Source of the DNA: Rhizobium sp. ZPR4
GTDB lineage: Bacteria; Pseudomonadota; Alphaproteobacteria; Rhizobiales; Rhizobiaceae
Assembly: GCF_040215725.1 (NCBI RefSeq)
Contig: NZ_CP157967.1
Coordinates: 3,070,501-3,134,500 of the forward strand
Length of the DNA: 64,000 nucleotides
Direction of reading: 5' to 3'
Positions within the stretch are counted from its first letter, which is position 1. Every line of letters begins with the position of its first letter. Below, one piece after another: positions 54,826-63,413 of this stretch. A program made the translations under genes and the position numbers. The notes below the pieces were generated by a model. The model saw only the letters and a program-made list of their open reading frames with translations, was not told the DNA's origin and did no database searches.

Positions 54826-56921
54826 ATGTACATCTCAAAGTCCAGTCTCATCACCGTGAACGCAGCGCCTACCTCTACATCCGCCAATCTTCGATGCGGC
54901 AAGTCATCGACAATACCGAGAGCGCCATGCGCCAATATGCGCTTCGCGGGCGCGCTATCGCCCTGGGTTGGCGCGAGGAGCAGATTATCGTCATCGATAA
55001 CGATCAGGGCGAATCCGGCGCATCGGCGGTCTGGCGTGAGGGGTTTCAGCGGCTGGTCAGCGATGTCGGCATGGGGCATGCCGGGATCGTCATGGGCCTG
55101 GAGGTCTCCCGTCTGGCGCGCAACAATGCCGACTGGCAGCGGCTGCTCGAGATCTGCGCACTTGCCGACACCCTGATCCTCGACGAGGACGGTGTCTACG
55201 ATCCGGCAAGTTTCAACGACCGGCTCCTGCTCGGCCTCAAGGGAACAATGAGTGAGGCCGAACTGCATGTGATCAAGGCACGGCTGCGCGGCGGCATCCT
55301 CAACAAGGCCCGGCGTGGCGAGTTCCGTTGTCCGCTGCCGACCGGGCTCGTCTATGATCCGTCCGGCAATGTGACGCTTGATCCAGACCTGCAAGTCAGA
55401 GAGACGATCGCCCATTTCTTCGAGACATTCTCTCGCGTCGGATCCGCCTCCCAGACCGTCAAGGCCTTTCGTCAGGAAGGCATTCTCTTTCCATCCCGCT
55501 TGCACGACAGCCAGACGGTTTTCCGGCCACTGACGCCTTCGACGGCGATGCGCGTGCTGCACAATCCACGTTACGCCGGAGCCTATGCCTATGGACGCCG
55601 TCGCTATAGACGAACCATCGATGGCAAAAAGCTCGTGCGCAAACAAGGTAGTGACGATTGGACAGCATGCATTCCAGATGCCCATCCCGGTTACATCAGC
55701 TGGGAGCAGCATCAGGAGAACCTGAGGATTCTAAAGTCGAACATCTGCCATAAATGGAACGCGGCGGTCGCATCACCTCCGCGCGAAGGCCCGGCGCTGC
55801 TGCAGGGGCGCGCCGTGTGTGGGCAATGCGGCAGGCATTTCCACATGCGCTATGCTGCTCGGCGTGGCCGGCAGGAAGCCTGGTACGTTTGTGATCGCGC
55901 CCGTACCAATCGCGGCGAACCCTTGTGCCAGGCGATCGCCGCACCTCCCGTCGATGAAGCCATCGGTATGCTGATCGCAGAGCAGATGACGCCGGCGGCC
56001 GTCGAACTGGCGATCGAAGTCCGCAAAGAGATCCAAGCGCGGCATGAAGAGGCGGATCGGCTGCGCTGTCGCGCGATCGAGCGTGCCCAAACGGAAGCCG
56101 ATCTCGCCCAGCGCCGTTTCATGCTCGTCGATCCCAATAACCGCCTCGTCGCCGACACGCTCGAAGGCGAATGGAACGAGAAGCTCCGCATCTTGGCTAA
56201 TGCCCGCGAAGAGCGCGAGCGCGCCCGGGAGCACGATCAGTTCATCCTCGATAAGGCCGTCCACGAGCGGTTGGTCGCAATGACGGCGGACTTCAAAAAG
56301 CTCTGGACCAATCCAGAGACCCCGAACCGCGAACGAAAGCGCCTGCTTGCCCACATCATTGAGGACGTCACCCTCCTCAAACTACCGAAGAGAGGCACAA
56401 CCAAGGCTCATATTCGCTTCAAGGGCGGCAAAACCCAGACGCTCGTCACCATGAGCCCCAAATCTCCCAGCCAGCAGGTCAAGACGAACCCCGACATCAT
56501 CGTGCTGATCGATAAACTCCTCGACGATCATATTTTTTCCGAGATCGCAGAGATGCTCAACAATCAGGGATACCGTCCGGGCTCGGTGACGCGCCGTGAC
56601 CAGCGCAACGCCCGCTTCACAACCAAACGCGTCACCTACCTCGTTCGCGAATACAAGCTGAGATCACGCTATGACCGGCTCCGGGATCGTGGGATGTTGA
56701 CAAAGAAAGAGGCGGCTGCACGCCTCAATATCCATGAGCATACCCTCGCCAGATGGGCTGAACATGGCCTCGTCACCAGCCATTCCTACAACGGACACTA
56801 TTACCTCTATGAGATCCCCGAGGCAGATCTACCGCAAAAGCAATGCAGTCGATGGAACCAGCTCGTCGATCGCGTCGCCGCCCATAAGGAAAATGCCAGA
56901 CACCCCAAAACCTTCAACTGA
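54822..56921 (+). CDS. Large serine recombinase
   Basis: 699 residues. N-terminal resolvase catalytic domain with YIRQSS (Ser23 nucleophile) and LEVSRLARNNADW, a recombinase domain (about 160-300; TGLVYDPSGNVTLDP) and a zinc ribbon (CGQCGRHFHMRYA, YVCDRARTN). A long coiled coil (EADRLRCRAIERAQTEADLAQR) and a C-terminal helix-turn-helix block (LTKKEAAARLNIHEHTLARWAEHG) follow. This is the layout of serine transposases/integrases. The ATG overlaps the previous gene's stop (ATGA). Looks intact. Confidence 0.92.
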   Translation: MNVHLKVQSHHRERSAYLYIRQSSMRQVIDNTESAMRQYALRGRAIALGWREEQIIVIDNDQGESGASAVWREGFQRLVSDVGMGHAGIVMGLEVSRLARNNADWQRLLEICALADTLILDEDGVYDPASFNDRLLLGLKGTMSEAELHVIKARLRGGILNKARRGEFRCPLPTGLVYDPSGNVTLDPDLQVRETIAHFFETFSRVGSASQTVKAFRQEGILFPSRLHDSQTVFRPLTPSTAMRVLHNPRYAGAYAYGRRRYRRTIDGKKLVRKQGSDDWTACIPDAHPGYISWEQHQENLRILKSNICHKWNAAVASPPREGPALLQGRAVCGQCGRHFHMRYAARRGRQEAWYVCDRARTNRGEPLCQAIAAPPVDEAIGMLIAEQMTPAAVELAIEVRKEIQARHEEADRLRCRAIERAQTEADLAQRRFMLVDPNNRLVADTLEGEWNEKLRILANAREERERAREHDQFILDKAVHERLVAMTADFKKLWTNPETPNRERKRLLAHIIEDVTLLKLPKRGTTKAHIRFKGGKTQTLVTMSPKSPSQQVKTNPDIIVLIDKLLDDHIFSEIAEMLNNQGYRPGSVTRRDQRNARFTTKRVTYLVREYKLRSRYDRLRDRGMLTKKEAAARLNIHEHTLARWAEHGLVTSHSYNGHYYLYEIPEADLPQKQCSRWNQLVDRVAAHKENARHPKTFN

Positions 56922-56963
56922 ATGCGAAAGAGAGATGCAGTATGAATGCAGATCGTTCGTTGC

Positions 56964-57164
56964 CAGGATCATGCCTGATCCGTCCCAGTAAATGCAGCGA
57001 AGCCGATCCAGACGCTTGGCGCGGAACACGAACACATCGCCACAATAGGGATCGGCCGCAAGCGCTGACGCCACCAAAGCCACCAGGCCATTCATGCCGC
57101 GCCGGAAGTCGACAGGCTGCGTCGCCACCATGATCTTCACGCCATTTGGCGAAACTCCGATCAC
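56964..57164 (-). pseudogene. tnpB: IS66 tnpB, N-terminal part
   Basis: 67 residues, MIGVSPNGVKIMVA... VFVFRAKRLDRLRCIYWDGSGMIL, the typical IS66 TnpB N-terminus. After GMIL the frame continues into the recombinase element's right end and is no longer TnpB. Overlaps the tnpA stop by 4 nt as usual. Rejoins the 53424-53576 part. Confidence 0.87.
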
Positions 57165-57619
57165 CGGCGACCTCGCAACGCCGCCACCATCGCTTGTGCC
57201 AGCTCAGGCGCTACCGAGCCGATAACTGTCATGCGCGCGCCAGCAATCTCGATCTCAATCCGACCCGCGGCGAAGTGGGCGACATCCGACGGCGAGTTCT
57301 GGGGAGACGTTTGATCGCCAACCAACGTCACCGGCACGAACATCGCCTGCTGCGCGCCGGCCTTCGCGGTTCGTTGAGAGGTCAGCCCGGCTTCCCGACG
57401 CCAGACGTTCAGCAAGCCGCGATTGACGCCCCAGCGCCGGGCCACAGCCGAGATGTTCACATCAGGTTCCGCGCTTTCCACAAGGATCCGCGCCTTCTCC
57501 TCATCAGTCCAATTCCGCCGCTGCCGCCGACCGGTGATCACCTCGATCCGCCGATACTTTCCCTCATGCCTGGCTTCATCCATGACTTCAAGCATGGCAT
57601 CAGCGCGGTCTCCAACCAT
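57161..57619 (-). CDS. tnpA: IS66 accessory protein TnpA
   Basis: 152 residues. A helix-turn-helix region (WTDEEKARILVESAEPD, ISAVARRWGVNRGLLNVWRR) is followed by a short variable linker and a C-terminal IS66 Orf1-type ending (IEIEIAGARMTVIG). First gene of the IS66 operon; intact. Confidence 0.88.
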   Translation of the reverse strand: MVGDRADAMLEVMDEARHEGKYRRIEVITGRRQRRNWTDEEKARILVESAEPDVNISAVARRWGVNRGLLNVWRREAGLTSQRTAKAGAQQAMFVPVTLVGDQTSPQNSPSDVAHFAAGRIEIEIAGARMTVIGSVAPELAQAMVAALRGRR

Positions 57620-57700
57620 TCCATTCAGCTCCTATCGATGAAGGAGCTTATCTCGCGGCCTCATTCACAAAAGAAAAGGTGGGTTGTGCGTCGCGCTCAC

Positions 57701-58479
57701 GGTTGAAAGAACCGATGACGCGCATCCTGCACGTTCTTCTCGATCTGCCCCTTCTCCCAGCCCGACGCAGGATTGCAGAACTCGGGTTCGAACACATAGT
57801 GGCTGGTCATTGCCAAGAAGCGCGTGTTGACTTCGCGCTCCTTGCCACGGCCGACCTTGTCGATCGCAGTCTTCATGTTGTCGTAGATGCCACGGCCCGG
57901 AATGCCACCAAATACGCGGAATGCATGATTGTGGGCATCGAACAGCATCTCGTGCGTCTGCAGGAGATAGGCCCGAACGATGAATGCTCGGCTGTAGCTC
58001 AGCTTCATATGCGCAATCTGTAGTTTTGTGCGCTCATTTCCGATCATCGCCCAGTCCTCCGACCAGTCGAACTGGAAGGCTTCTCCGGGTTCAAATGCCA
58101 AAGGCACGAACGTGCCGCGTCCTGTGGACTGGAATTCTCTATGCCGGTCCGCCTTCCATTCCCGAGCAAAGGCTGCAACACGACAATAGGAACCGTCGTA
58201 GCCGAGGCTCATTAGGTCAGCGTGGAGTTGCTTCAGGGTGCGCTTTTGCTTGCGGTTCTTTTTGGACTCCGTCATCAGCCAGGCTGACAGCCGAGCCGCG
58301 AACGGGTCAAGCTTACTCGGCCGTTCCGGGACTTTGAACTTCGGATCCACACCATTCAGGCGCAGGTATTTGCGGACCGTGTTCCGGGATAGGCCGGTCC
58401 TGCGGCAAATCTCCCGGATCGATATATTCTCTCGAAAATGCCAGCGTCGGATTACGCTCAGTAACGCCATGTCGATCAC
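57701..58479 (-). pseudogene. istA: istA transposase, N-terminal part (split by IS66)
   Basis: IS21 IstA N-terminus: helix-turn-helix (ISIREICRRTGLSRNTVRKYLR), first catalytic Asp region EAFQFDWSEDWAMIG, second Asp in GIYDNMKTAID and Glu in GWEKGQIEKNVQ. The frame reaches RHRFFQP at the duplicated GGTTGAAA (57701-57708) and stops just inside the IS66 end. GTG start 58479. With the C-terminal part it gives a full-length IstA of about 510 residues. Confidence 0.9.
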
Positions 58480-58591
58480 TCCAGAGCCCCCGCTGAAACC
58501 TCGCGAGGGATGATTGAAACATGGGTCAAATCTCAGTGATAATTTCCCGCTATCCCGGGTCAGTTCTCAGTGCAAATCAACAACCTTGCAA

Positions 58592-58725
58592 CTTGCATGC
58601 GTATTCTGCCGGTTCGCCTGAGAGACAATATTTATCGAAAAGTTGCGCGCGAACGTTACCGATGGTTCGGGCGTACTAGCTGCTACCTGCCGTCGCAGAA
58701 AAACCGCCACCGTTTCCTTTTGTAA
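58592..58725 (+). pseudogene. DCC/DUF393 oxidoreductase-like gene, 3' part
   Basis: After the second copy of ACCTTGCAA (58583-58591) the native frame resumes: TCMRILPVRLRDNIYRKVAR then ERYRWFGRTSCYLPSQKNRHRFLL and TAA at 58723-58725. RDxxYxxVARxRYxWFG is the usual DUF393 C-terminus. This part has no start of its own. It ends 4 bp before the stop of the convergent S12 hydrolase gene, so the ancestral spacing was tight and the cluster continued unbroken here before the IS21 insertion. Confidence 0.82.
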
Positions 58726-58729
58726 TATT

Positions 58730-60109
58730 TTATTGCGTCTGCGCTGCAATCTTGTCTGTTATCTGCTTCAGGAGAATTTGTGGTTTGTAGCTAAGATGAT
58801 CGGGCGTCAGGCCCATTCTAAGTAAGACAAGGTTAAGCGAGGGTACGATAGCCATACTCTGACCGTCATGGCCCTCCAGCCAGAACGTATCGGCCGGCAC
58901 TCCAGCGTCTGCATTCCTCTCTCCGCCGGGAGCAGCGACCCACGCTTGGGCCTGAGTATATCGGCTGCCTGATCGCTGAGGAGTTTTAAGCGCGTCCATG
59001 AAGTCTTCAGACAAGAGGCGCTGTCCCTTCCAAACACCATCCTGCAGAAGGAATTGTCCTAGACGGGCCCAATCACGCGCGGTCGCGTAAAGATAGGTGC
59101 CGCCGGCAAACGTACCTCGGGCATCTTGTTCTAATACCGCGCTAGTCATTCCAAGAGGGCCGAAAAGTGCATCCGTAGGGTAGTCAAATGCTTTCTGTCG
59201 ATCCTCGACGCGATCCATCCAAATTGCAGAAAGTAAAACCGATGTGCCACTGGAATAATTGAAGTGTGCTCCTGGTGCTGTCACAAGTTTCGCCGTTATC
59301 GGGAGAGACACCATATCTGGCTCCAGATACAGCATTCGCGTAGCATCGGTGACGCTCCCATAGCTTTCGTTGAAAGCTAGCCCGCTCCGCATTGCCAACA
59401 AGTCACTAAGTTTTATTTTAGAACGATCGTCATGCTGCCATTGTCGGAAAAGGTTCGTATCAGAGATGCCGAGTTTGCCGCTATAAATGAGGCGCCCGAT
59501 AAGAAGAGCATTGACGGTTTTGGTCATTGACCAACCCAGGAGGGGTGTCTTAGCGTTAAAGCCATGCCCATAACGTTCTGCAATAATTTGACCATTGTGC
59601 ACCACAATAACTGCGCGCATTTTCGGTCCTGTGAGAGCTTCGTTATCAAGCAGATGCAAAGTATTGCTATCGCTCCGCGCTAAAACAGCGTCGCCCTCCG
59701 GCCATGTGCGGGCACTAGAGTCGAGCGCCTTTGGCTCGATGAAAGGAGCCGCATTTAATGCAGCAGCGAAATCCCCGTCCGGTACACTCGTGCAGCCGGA
59801 CGCGCCACGAAAAAGCGCAAAATTAGGGGCTAGAAAACCTAAAAATGCAGCCGTTACACGTTTGTTGGCACGGTCGACTGACACAGTTACAAGCCGGAGA
59901 AGGACGTTCCCCGGAGCCTGGACATCGTCATACAAAACTGCATCAGGATCTCGGCTTGCGAGAAAAACGTTCGAACACACAATCTTTGCCGCGTATCCAG
60001 TCCCGACACGGAGAAGCGCGGGCGGCGCGAGGTATAACCAAATTGTTACTGCTATCGAACAAATCACCAGAGCCGTTGTCAGCGCCTTAAATGCATGTGC
60101 TAGGGACAT
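58730..60109 (-). CDS. Membrane-anchored S12 serine hydrolase (beta-lactamase/6-aminohexanoate-dimer hydrolase-like)
   Basis: 459 residues. An N-terminal helix (about 8-30; LTTALVICSIAVTIWLYL) looks like an uncleaved anchor placing the enzyme in the periplasm. The S12 domain has SxxK (Ser194-Met-Thr-Lys197), the FNYSSGTSVLLSA segment with the second catalytic Tyr and a C-terminal EGHDGQSMA box (HxG, equivalent to KTG). It resembles the C-terminal domain of NRPS2. Periplasmic S12 enzymes in NRPS clusters (ClbP of colibactin) remove an acylated leader after export; that is a possible role here, but a lipid or amide hydrolase is equally open. Confidence 0.82.
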   Translation of the reverse strand: MSLAHAFKALTTALVICSIAVTIWLYLAPPALLRVGTGYAAKIVCSNVFLASRDPDAVLYDDVQAPGNVLLRLVTVSVDRANKRVTAAFLGFLAPNFALFRGASGCTSVPDGDFAAALNAAPFIEPKALDSSARTWPEGDAVLARSDSNTLHLLDNEALTGPKMRAVIVVHNGQIIAERYGHGFNAKTPLLGWSMTKTVNALLIGRLIYSGKLGISDTNLFRQWQHDDRSKIKLSDLLAMRSGLAFNESYGSVTDATRMLYLEPDMVSLPITAKLVTAPGAHFNYSSGTSVLLSAIWMDRVEDRQKAFDYPTDALFGPLGMTSAVLEQDARGTFAGGTYLYATARDWARLGQFLLQDGVWKGQRLLSEDFMDALKTPQRSGSRYTQAQAWVAAPGGERNADAGVPADTFWLEGHDGQSMAIVPSLNLVLLRMGLTPDHLSYKPQILLKQITDKIAAQTQ

Positions 60110-60185
60110 TACTCTACTCTGAATTTATGTGTTCTGCGGTTCTGCTAGGCCGTCACAAAAATGCGATTTATTGCAACGGTATTGT

Positions 60186-60839
60186 TTATACATTCAGCCT
60201 CGCCATCGCCGCAATGTAGCCCGGCGGGCAAGGGATGTTTTCTACACGCCAACTATATGCTGACGGTTGCGCGTCGATAGCAGAAATGCTTCTGGGTGAA
60301 ATTGCGAACCCGTAACCGTGAGCTTTCAAAATAGCTTCTTTCCGGGTCCAAATTTCAAGAAAAGTGCGCAATTTCATTGATTTAGTTGCGTTTCCAATGA
60401 GCAACCGCTCAGAAGGAGTCATACAGTGGCGGCATAATGTATCGATGTCGTCGAGCGGTGTACAAACCTCGATATCAATTCCTACCGGACAATGAGACGT
60501 GCAAATCGCAATGAACGCGCCGGAATGAGACACGTTAAACTCCACAGCGCCGGCATGATCACCGCCCAATCGCGGTTTACCGAATTCTCCCGACTCCAAT
60601 TGAATCAGATTTGGAGGAACTTTTAGCTCGGTTCCCAAGAGGAGCCGCAACAGGTAGCGCGATAGGAGGGCGACCGAACGTCCACGATGAAACACATGGC
60701 GACGTGCTTGCGCAAACTCTTGCTCCGATAGGACCTGACGGACATCCTGCGGTATTCTAATAGTTCCATCAATGTATGCTGCGATATCGTAGTACCATAT
60801 CGATACGGACGAAATTTCGATTTGAGCGGTGGCAATCAT
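60186..60839 (-). CDS. Sfp-type 4'-phosphopantetheinyl transferase
   Basis: 217 residues with the diagnostic motifs GEFGKPRL, FNVSHSGAFIAI, VGIDIEV and the Mg/CoA motif FLEIWTRKEAILKAHGYGF. It transfers phosphopantetheine from CoA to the active-site serines of the one ACP and five PCPs of the cluster. Same strand as the S12 hydrolase gene, 76 bp upstream of it. Divergent from the LeuC-like gene. Confidence 0.94.
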   Translation of the reverse strand: MIATAQIEISSVSIWYYDIAAYIDGTIRIPQDVRQVLSEQEFAQARRHVFHRGRSVALLSRYLLRLLLGTELKVPPNLIQLESGEFGKPRLGGDHAGAVEFNVSHSGAFIAICTSHCPVGIDIEVCTPLDDIDTLCRHCMTPSERLLIGNATKSMKLRTFLEIWTRKEAILKAHGYGFAISPRSISAIDAQPSAYSWRVENIPCPPGYIAAMARLNV

Positions 60840-61278
60840 CTGTCAGGCTTCTCAAAGATTCGTGGATGATATGGGTGCTACAACTAAAGCGCTAGATTCG
60901 AAATGAAGACGGCAACAGAGATCAATGCAAGTCCAAATTTAGCCTGCCACTCTTTTTTAAGCCGCTAGCAGCCGGCACCAGAGCGCCGCAACCGGGCTTT
61001 TCGCAACCCGAGTTGAGCTTCGAGATGAGACGGTTTAAGTGTTCACGATCACCAAGGCTCGGCGTTTCGCCTGCCGATGTTCTCGATGTTTAGGAAAAAC
61101 AGGGCGGGCCGTAGAAGTGGCACCCTCATTTAAGAACTGAGAGCTGCGATTTCAGCCCGCTCCGAAATAATATATTGACGAATATAATTGGATCAAGCCT
61201 AGACGTAAATTCATTGGTAACAGTATCATTGCTGGAATACGGCATATTATACGGAAGTATACCTAGCCGAGGTCCACC
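60840..61278. promoter_or_regulatory. Divergent intergenic region (PPTase / leuC-like)
   Basis: 439 bp without a supported gene, carrying the promoters of the PPTase group (minus) and the leuCD-like operon (plus). A minus-strand frame at 61126-61347 overlaps the start of the leuC-like gene and has no family features. The ribosome site GAGGT lies before ATG 61279. No operator identified by eye. Confidence 0.35.
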
Positions 61279-62706
61279 ATGTCTGCTCCGAAATCGTTTC
61301 TCGAGAAAACTTGGGCGAGCCATATTGTCAGCCCGATAGATCGCCACACCGATCTCCTATATATTGACAGACTATTTCTACATGAGCTGACGGGTGCAGC
61401 TACTATCCGACAGTTGGAGGCCGCTAACAGGTCAGCGCGACGGCCTGATTTGGTATTCACGACGATCGATCATGTCGTAGACACACAAGAAGGGCGTACA
61501 AGGAATCAATCTCCGGCATCGTTGGGTTCGCAGTTGATTAAGGAAACGAGAGCTGCTGCCAAGAAGCACGGCTTCCGGCTGTTTGATATAGGCGACACAC
61601 GGCAAGGCATCGTACATGTGATCTCACCGGAGCTTGGAATTGCTTTGCCTGGGCTCACAATCGTGTGCGGGGACAGTCACACTTGTACAGTCGGGGGGAT
61701 AGGCGCACTTGGATGGGGAATAGGCTCGACCGATAGCGAGCAGGTTCTCGCTACTCAATCTCTCGCAATGAGGCGGCCAAAGTCAATGCGTGTAACGGTC
61801 TCAGGGACGCCTCCTCCAGGCGTCTCGGCAAAGGATATTGTGCTCCTACTCACCCGCAAGATCGGTGTTAACGGGGGCATCGGCCATGCAATTGAATATG
61901 CGGGTAAAGCTGTCGAGTGTTTGGATATCGAAGCAAGGCTGACGCTTTGCAACATGACGTCGGAGCTCGGGGCAAAGTACGGGTATGTACCGCCCGATGA
62001 CAAGACATTTCAATATTTGTATGGCAGGGAATTTTCACCAAGAGGCGATGCCTGGGACAAAGCTGTCACCTATTGGAAGTCAATCGCGACCGATCCAGAG
62101 GCGGCCTTTGACAGCGAGTTTTCTTTGGACTGCTCGGATCTACAACCACAGGTGTCGTGGGGAATAACTCCACAGCAGGTAATTTCGATCGGAGAAAGGA
62201 TTCCGGATCCGATGGGCATTGGAGATGCTGCGCAACGAGCCGATATGATACGAGCACTCTCCTATATGAATGTCTCGCCTGGTGATGCAATTGAAGGCAT
62301 CCATATCGACGCCGCCTATATCGGAGCATGCACAAATGCTCGGCTGTCTGACCTACGATCGGCGGCAAACATTCTCAGGGGCCGTAAGGTCGCTGACGGA
62401 ATCATCGCCATTTGCGTCCCTGGTTCGATGGAGACAAAAGCGCAAGCCGAGCTGGAGGGACTTGATGTGGTCTTCAAGTCGGCTGGTTTCGAATGGCACG
62501 ATGCGGGCTGCGGTTTATGCGGGCATATGGGAAACGATCGCCTCGAACGCAAACGAGTCATCAGTACGACGAATAGAAATTTCATTGGAAGGCAAGGGCC
62601 AGGCACACGGACTCATTTAGCGAGCCCTGCAACAGTAGCAGCATCGGCCGTTGCTGGTTCAATTGCTGACGTACGCAAGATCCCCGCCGTGGAAATCATC
62701 TTATGA
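61279..62706 (+). CDS. LeuC-like isomerase large subunit (aconitase superfamily)
   Basis: 475 residues. TIDHVVDTQEGR (LeuC DHxxxT-like), VCGDSHTCTVGGIGALGWGIG and the three [4Fe-4S] cysteine sites CGDSHTC, YIGACTNARL and AGCGLCGH are all present, so the cluster-binding enzyme should be functional. Family reaction: isomerisation of 2-alkyl- to 3-alkylmalates. The cluster context, with the LeuA-like condensing enzyme at 16250, suggests an aryl-methyl-malate isomerase comparable to HphCD in homophenylalanine biosynthesis rather than leucine synthesis. The stop overlaps the small-subunit start by 4 nt (ATGA). Confidence 0.87.
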   Translation: MSAPKSFLEKTWASHIVSPIDRHTDLLYIDRLFLHELTGAATIRQLEAANRSARRPDLVFTTIDHVVDTQEGRTRNQSPASLGSQLIKETRAAAKKHGFRLFDIGDTRQGIVHVISPELGIALPGLTIVCGDSHTCTVGGIGALGWGIGSTDSEQVLATQSLAMRRPKSMRVTVSGTPPPGVSAKDIVLLLTRKIGVNGGIGHAIEYAGKAVECLDIEARLTLCNMTSELGAKYGYVPPDDKTFQYLYGREFSPRGDAWDKAVTYWKSIATDPEAAFDSEFSLDCSDLQPQVSWGITPQQVISIGERIPDPMGIGDAAQRADMIRALSYMNVSPGDAIEGIHIDAAYIGACTNARLSDLRSAANILRGRKVADGIIAICVPGSMETKAQAELEGLDVVFKSAGFEWHDAGCGLCGHMGNDRLERKRVISTTNRNFIGRQGPGTRTHLASPATVAASAVAGSIADVRKIPAVEIIL

Positions 62707-63413
62707 CGAGATCTAGCATAGTTGCAGCTGCAGTTCCAATGCTTCAAGACAATATCGATACGGACCAGATAAGCCCCGGGACGGAGCTCATGCGATCTTC
62801 CGATGACGGATATACCCGGTGGGGCGAGGCGTTATTCGCGACGCAGAGATACCTCTGCGACCGTACGCCTAATCCAAGCTTCATCCTAAATGACCCGCAA
62901 TGGGCCCAAGCTGAAATCCTATTGGCAGGAGAGAATTTCGGTTGTGGATCGTCGCGCGAGTGGGCAGTCAAGGCACTTCGTGGCTTTGGTTTTCGAGCGA
63001 TTTTGGCCGTGTCATTCGGAGAGATTTTTGCTGCGAACTGCTTTCGACACGGCGTGTTGCCGGTAGAGCTGCCGGCAAGTGTTTTGTCCCTGCTGGCCTC
63101 GGAAATCAAACACCGCGGCGGGGGCACTTGCTTGGCAATCGACCTCGAAAGTCAAGTCATCGTTTCTCCATCGGGACGATGTTTCCCGTTTGAACTTCCC
63201 GAGATGCAGCGGCGTATCTTCCTGGAAGGCATCGACGAGATCACATTTGTGTTGAAATATTCGTCTGCCATCACTGCCTTCGAACGAGCTGATCAAACAA
63301 GCAGACCATGGAAATATCCGATCCAGGCTCCCGCTACCCCAACTGAATCTCATGCAACCGAGGAGGCAAGACAATGCAGCACACATCGATCAACGAACCG
63401 TTTGAAACCGTAG
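62703..63413 (+). CDS. LeuD-like isomerase small subunit
   Basis: 236 residues. DNIDTDQISPG at the N-terminus and GENFGCGSSREWAVKALRGFGFRAILA are the swivel-domain motifs of the isopropylmalate isomerase small subunit. The C-terminal 35 residues are low-complexity and overlap the next gene by 40 nt. Translationally coupled to the LeuC-like gene. It completes the isomerase; a LeuB-type dehydrogenase would be the next step and is not in this window. Confidence 0.87.
   Translation: MTRSSIVAAAVPMLQDNIDTDQISPGTELMRSSDDGYTRWGEALFATQRYLCDRTPNPSFILNDPQWAQAEILLAGENFGCGSSREWAVKALRGFGFRAILAVSFGEIFAANCFRHGVLPVELPASVLSLLASEIKHRGGGTCLAIDLESQVIVSPSGRCFPFELPEMQRRIFLEGIDEITFVLKYSSAITAFERADQTSRPWKYPIQAPATPTESHATEEARQCSTHRSTNRLKP

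Larger units (their letters stand above)
53577..56963 (+). mobile_element. Serine-recombinase mobile element inserted in IS66 tnpB
   Basis: About 3.4 kb bounded by the two parts of tnpB. Boundaries are within roughly 10 bp because the target duplication, if any, is very short. It carries, all on the plus strand, a DUF5372-like gene, a helix-turn-helix gene, a short gene and a large serine recombinase, the last two joined by an ATGA overlap. No clear long inverted repeats, as expected for a serine-recombinase element; GAATGCAG occurs near both ends. Confidence 0.75.
51181..57700 (-). mobile_element. IS66-family element inserted in istA (itself interrupted)
   Basis: Ends are GTGAGCGCGACGAACAGCCC at the left and, as complement of the right end, GTGAGCGCGACGCACAACCC. 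The 8-bp target duplication GGTTGAAA is at 51173-51180 and 57701-57708, as expected for IS66. Gene order on the minus strand: tnpA, tnpB (broken), tnpC and a UPF0149-type passenger. Without the inner recombinase element the length is about 3.1 kb. Confidence 0.93.
49560..58582 (-). mobile_element. IS21-family element (composite, with nested insertions)
   Basis: The left end TGTTGATTTGCGCTGAGAAC and the complement of the right end (TGTTGATTTGCACTGAGAAC) form terminal inverted repeats that continue to ACCCGGGAT. The 9-bp direct duplication ACCTTGCAA flanks it (49551-49559 and 58583-58591). Without the inner IS66 stack the element is about 2.5 kb with istA and istB on the minus strand, normal for IS21. 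Further internal copies of the motif (GAGAATTGACCC, and TTTGACCCATG in the complement) near both ends are the usual multiple IS21 terminal repeats. Confidence 0.92.

Noticed and set aside
58730..60109. Beta-lactamase resistance gene
   Set aside because: The SxxK and YxS boxes and HxG end are those of 6-aminohexanoate-hydrolase/esterase-like S12 proteins; no class C lactamase YAN/KTG set is present.
61279..63413. Housekeeping leucine biosynthesis leuCD
   Set aside because: Location inside the cluster, short divergent sequences and operon coupling to a 2-oxoglutarate oxygenase suggest a secondary-pathway paralogue; not proven.
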